Assembly (NCBI RefSeq): GCF_042665195.1
Contig: NZ_JBHTBW010000015.1
Coordinates: 52,564-116,563 of the forward strand
Direction of reading: 5' to 3'
Source: Laceyella putida
GTDB taxonomy: Bacteria > Bacillota > Bacilli > Thermoactinomycetales > Thermoactinomycetaceae
DNA: 64,000 nt
The notes under the pieces are model-generated. The model was not told the DNA's origin. It did not search any database and saw nothing but the letters and a program-made list of their open reading frames with translations. The translations under genes were made by a program, and so were the position numbers. Below are positions 62,155 to 64,000 of this stretch, one piece after another (within the stretch, counting starts at the first letter, position 1; every line of letters begins with the position of its first letter).

Positions 62155-62169
62155 AAATTTTTCAAAATT
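62155..62169 (+). promoter_or_regulatory. Possible CodY box
   Basis: AAATTTTTCAAAATT matches the CodY consensus AATTTTCWGAAAATT at 12 of 15 positions, 34 nt after the candidate -10 box. AT-rich DNA makes chance matches common. Confidence 0.3.
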
Positions 62170-62451
62170 CGTTTCTCAGGCACAATAAAAAAGTGCCAGG
62201 GAATTGAAATGGCTTTGTATTTTGGCCTTTAAATTCAAGCAATTCAAGGAATAAGCTTAAATGGAATCAGCGGAAAGCACATACACAAAATTATAACTGT
62301 AATTGCAATTGTTTTTTTCAGATATTTATTTTCCATTCTTTTCATTAATTAGAATCTGTCACAACTTACATAGGTGTGATTAGATAAATTCTATTGGCAG
62401 TAATGATCATACTAAGATTATCGTCTGTCGTGAGTTGAAGGAGGTTTACTA
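62170..62451. other. AT-rich leader of the peptide transporter gene
   Basis: No gene or known riboswitch is seen. It is much more AT-rich than the rest of the window. It may hold further promoter elements (TTGGCA near 62393). Confidence 0.4.
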
Positions 62452-63846
62452 ATGCAAACTGCTACGAAGCTGAATCAAGCCGGCGCGCCTAAAGCGTCGA
62501 AGAAAAAACATCCACCTGGATTGTACCTGCTCTTTTTCACAGAGATGTGGGAAAGATTCAGTTATTATGGCATGCGTGGATTGTTAATTTACTACTTAAC
62601 TTATGAGTTCATCAATGGCGGATTAGGATATAGCCAAGCTGTGGCTTCCAGTATTTACGGATTCTTTACCGGAGCCGTTTACTTCACCCCGCTCGTAGGC
62701 GGATGGCTCACTGACCGCTTCATCGGTAAACGTCTTGCAATCACCATTGGCGGAATCACGATGGCGCTTGGTAACTTTGTGTTGTTCGCTCAACAGAGCA
62801 AAACCGCGTTGTTCATCGGATTAGGGTTGCTCATCATCGGTAACGGTTTCTTCAAACCAAACATCTCCACCTTGGTTGGGGAATTGTATGATGAAAAAGA
62901 TGAGCGACGTGATGCAGCTTTTACCATCTTCTATATGGGAATCAACTTAGGTGCTTTAATCGCGCCACTCATTTGTGGTTTCTTGGCTGAAGATCTTTTC
63001 AAAACTACAACAAATGGTGTAGAGCATTTCGCTTACAACTATGGCTTCCTAGCGGCGGCAATCGGGATGGTCATAGGCCAAATCCTTTTCAATGCCTTGG
63101 GCAACCGTTATCTTGGAGACCTCGGCAAAAAGCCAAATGTACAACAAGTAAAACAAAATAAAAAAACAGCAATCAACGAACCTTTAACCAAACAAGAAAA
63201 ACACAGAACTTGGGCAATCGTGATCATCACCTGCTTTGTTGTCTTCTTCTGGGCTGGATTTGAACAAGCGGGGAGCTCCATGGCTCTTTACACCGATCAA
63301 TTTATCGATAAAACCATTTTTGGTTGGGAAATTCCAAGTTCATGGTTTGCGTCAGTCAACCCATTATTTATTATCCTGCTTGCTCCACTTGTATCCATGT
63401 TATGGGTTAGACTTTCTAAATCAAAACGTGGAGACTGGCCTGTACCAATCAAAATGGGGCTGGGCATGGTACTCTTGGGCCTTGGTTTTATTGTATTGGT
63501 TTTCGCTGTAATGCAAACCGGTAGCGATCCAAAACATATTGCTGTTAAAGCAAACCTGATGTTCATCGTTGTGACCTATCTGTTCCACACTTTGGGTGAG
63601 TTGTTCCTGTCACCAATCGGTCTCTCCATGGTAAGTCGTATCGCTCCAGTGAAATTAGCTTCTCTGTTAATGGGCGTATGGTTAGCAAGCAGCGGTATCG
63701 CTAACATTGTAGCTGGTCAATTGGCTGCTCTAACATCCTCTTTGGGTTACTTTGAAATTTTTAGCGCAATTGGCGGTTTAGCCATCTTCTTCGGTTTGAT
63801 TTTAATACTTTTAACCAAACCTTTAAATCGAATGATGAAATTGTAG
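62452..63846 (+). CDS. Proton-dependent oligopeptide transporter (POT family, DtpT-like)
   Basis: Imports di- and tripeptides with protons. The 464 residues have about 14 membrane helices. The POT signature ExxER is in FFTEMWERFSYYGMRGLL, and the second conserved block is GNGFFKPNISTLVGELY with FYMGINLGALIAP. ATG follows GAAGGAGG. Codons are more AT-rich (TTA, GGA, ACT) than those of neighbours, which fits either transfer or a highly expressed gene with different bias. It ends at a two-way terminator. Confidence 0.93.
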   Translation: MQTATKLNQAGAPKASKKKHPPGLYLLFFTEMWERFSYYGMRGLLIYYLTYEFINGGLGYSQAVASSIYGFFTGAVYFTPLVGGWLTDRFIGKRLAITIGGITMALGNFVLFAQQSKTALFIGLGLLIIGNGFFKPNISTLVGELYDEKDERRDAAFTIFYMGINLGALIAPLICGFLAEDLFKTTTNGVEHFAYNYGFLAAAIGMVIGQILFNALGNRYLGDLGKKPNVQQVKQNKKTAINEPLTKQEKHRTWAIVIITCFVVFFWAGFEQAGSSMALYTDQFIDKTIFGWEIPSSWFASVNPLFIILLAPLVSMLWVRLSKSKRGDWPVPIKMGLGMVLLGLGFIVLVFAVMQTGSDPKHIAVKANLMFIVVTYLFHTLGELFLSPIGLSMVSRIAPVKLASLLMGVWLASSGIANIVAGQLAALTSSLGYFEIFSAIGGLAIFFGLILILLTKPLNRMMKL

Positions 63847-63855
63847 TTGTTAATA

Positions 63856-63897
63856 AAAACCCCAATAGGAAATATTTTCCAATTGGGGTTTATTATT
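63856..63897 (+). terminator. Terminator after the peptide transporter gene
   Basis: AAACCCCAAT(A)GGAAA and TTTCC(A)ATTGGGGTTT, A/T-rich on both sides, so it can act on both strands. Confidence 0.8.
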
Positions 63898-63932
63898 TAT
63901 AATAATATGTATGAAAGTTAATGAAATATATA

Positions 63933-64000
63933 TTATGCTGGGCATTCCACTGCATCAACCTCTTTATCATAACGAAATGATTGATCGTTATTTCGCGTTC
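63933..64000 (-). CDS. Possible C-terminus of a minus-strand gene (partial)
   Basis: A minus-strand frame entering from the right edge reads NNDQSFRYDKEVDAVECPA and stops at 63933, 36 nt before the shared terminator. The composition looks like a real protein end. A plus-strand ATG at 63911 also opens a frame to the edge but has no ribosome site. The product is unknown. Confidence 0.45.
   Translation of the reverse strand, partial: TRNNDQSFRYDKEVDAVECPA

Noticed and set aside
63911..64000. Plus-strand ATG opening a frame to the right edge
   Set aside because: No ribosome site, and the minus-strand reading ends cleanly before the shared terminator; the minus-strand reading is preferred.

Overview
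The window comes from the chromosome of an endospore-forming member of the Bacillales. The evidence is the Bacillus-like gene order (hemW-hrcA-grpE-dnaK-dnaJ-prmA-rsmE-mtaB, gpr-spoIIP-yqxA-lepA, comEC-holA-rpsT, yqeG-yqeH-aroE-nadD-yqeK-rsfS), the sporulation genes spoIIP and gpr, T-box and SAM-I leaders, and strong AGGAGG ribosome binding sites with frequent GTG and TTG starts. A group II (archaeal-type) chaperonin gene inside the hrcA-dnaK operon points to a thermophilic or thermotolerant Firmicute; a Thermoactinomycetaceae-like organism is my guess and cannot be proved from the window.

Layout. 1-16.7 kb, nearly all minus strand: a partial VOC-like gene, then the heat-shock operon hrcA - group II chaperonin - grpE - dnaK - dnaJ - prmA - rsmE - mtaB under a TTGACA promoter and a perfect CIRCE operator, then hemW, lepA, yqxA, spoIIP, a broken VOC gene and gpr. 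16.8-27.6 kb: rpsT, trpS with a T-box, a CcdC-like protein, a DUF523 protein, an FAD oxidoreductase, a membrane protein, holA, an ECF sigma/anti-sigma pair, comEC and dcd. 27.6-32.7 kb: metC and metI (transsulfuration, SAM-I riboswitch), rocD and comEA. 32.9-40.2 kb: leuS with a T-box, rsfS, yqeK, nadD, aroE, yqeH, yqeG and a small protein. 40.4-44.9 kb: an MFS transporter, a DedA protein, a NADAR protein, an M24 peptidase and a zinc-ribbon protein. 45-53 kb: a complete methylthioribose salvage locus (mtnD, B, X, W, E on minus; mtnU, K, A on plus) with two more SAM-I riboswitches. 53.2-64 kb: a TatD-family hydrolase, an aldo/keto reductase, a membrane-anchored GH18-like glycosidase, a long aromatic amino acid hydroxylase, a Ser/Thr kinase ending in a SPOR domain, a 98-residue protein, a POT peptide transporter and a partial gene at the right edge.

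How it works together. Sulfur metabolism dominates 28-53 kb: MetI and MetC lead to homocysteine, and the mtn genes return methylthioribose from S-adenosylmethionine use to methionine. Each of the three transcription units with a visible leader is read by a SAM-I switch. Two aminoacyl-tRNA synthetases are read by tRNA through T-boxes.

Most unusual items: the chaperonin in the dnaK operon; a three-copy, MITE-like intergenic repeat flanked by long direct repeats, one copy of which duplicated part of the metC terminator; a second family of short two-hairpin repeats; the kinase-SPOR fusion with a 27-bp palindrome over its -35 box; and an ECF sigma/anti-sigma pair, with the zinc cysteines of the anti-sigma domain lost, placed between comEC and holA.
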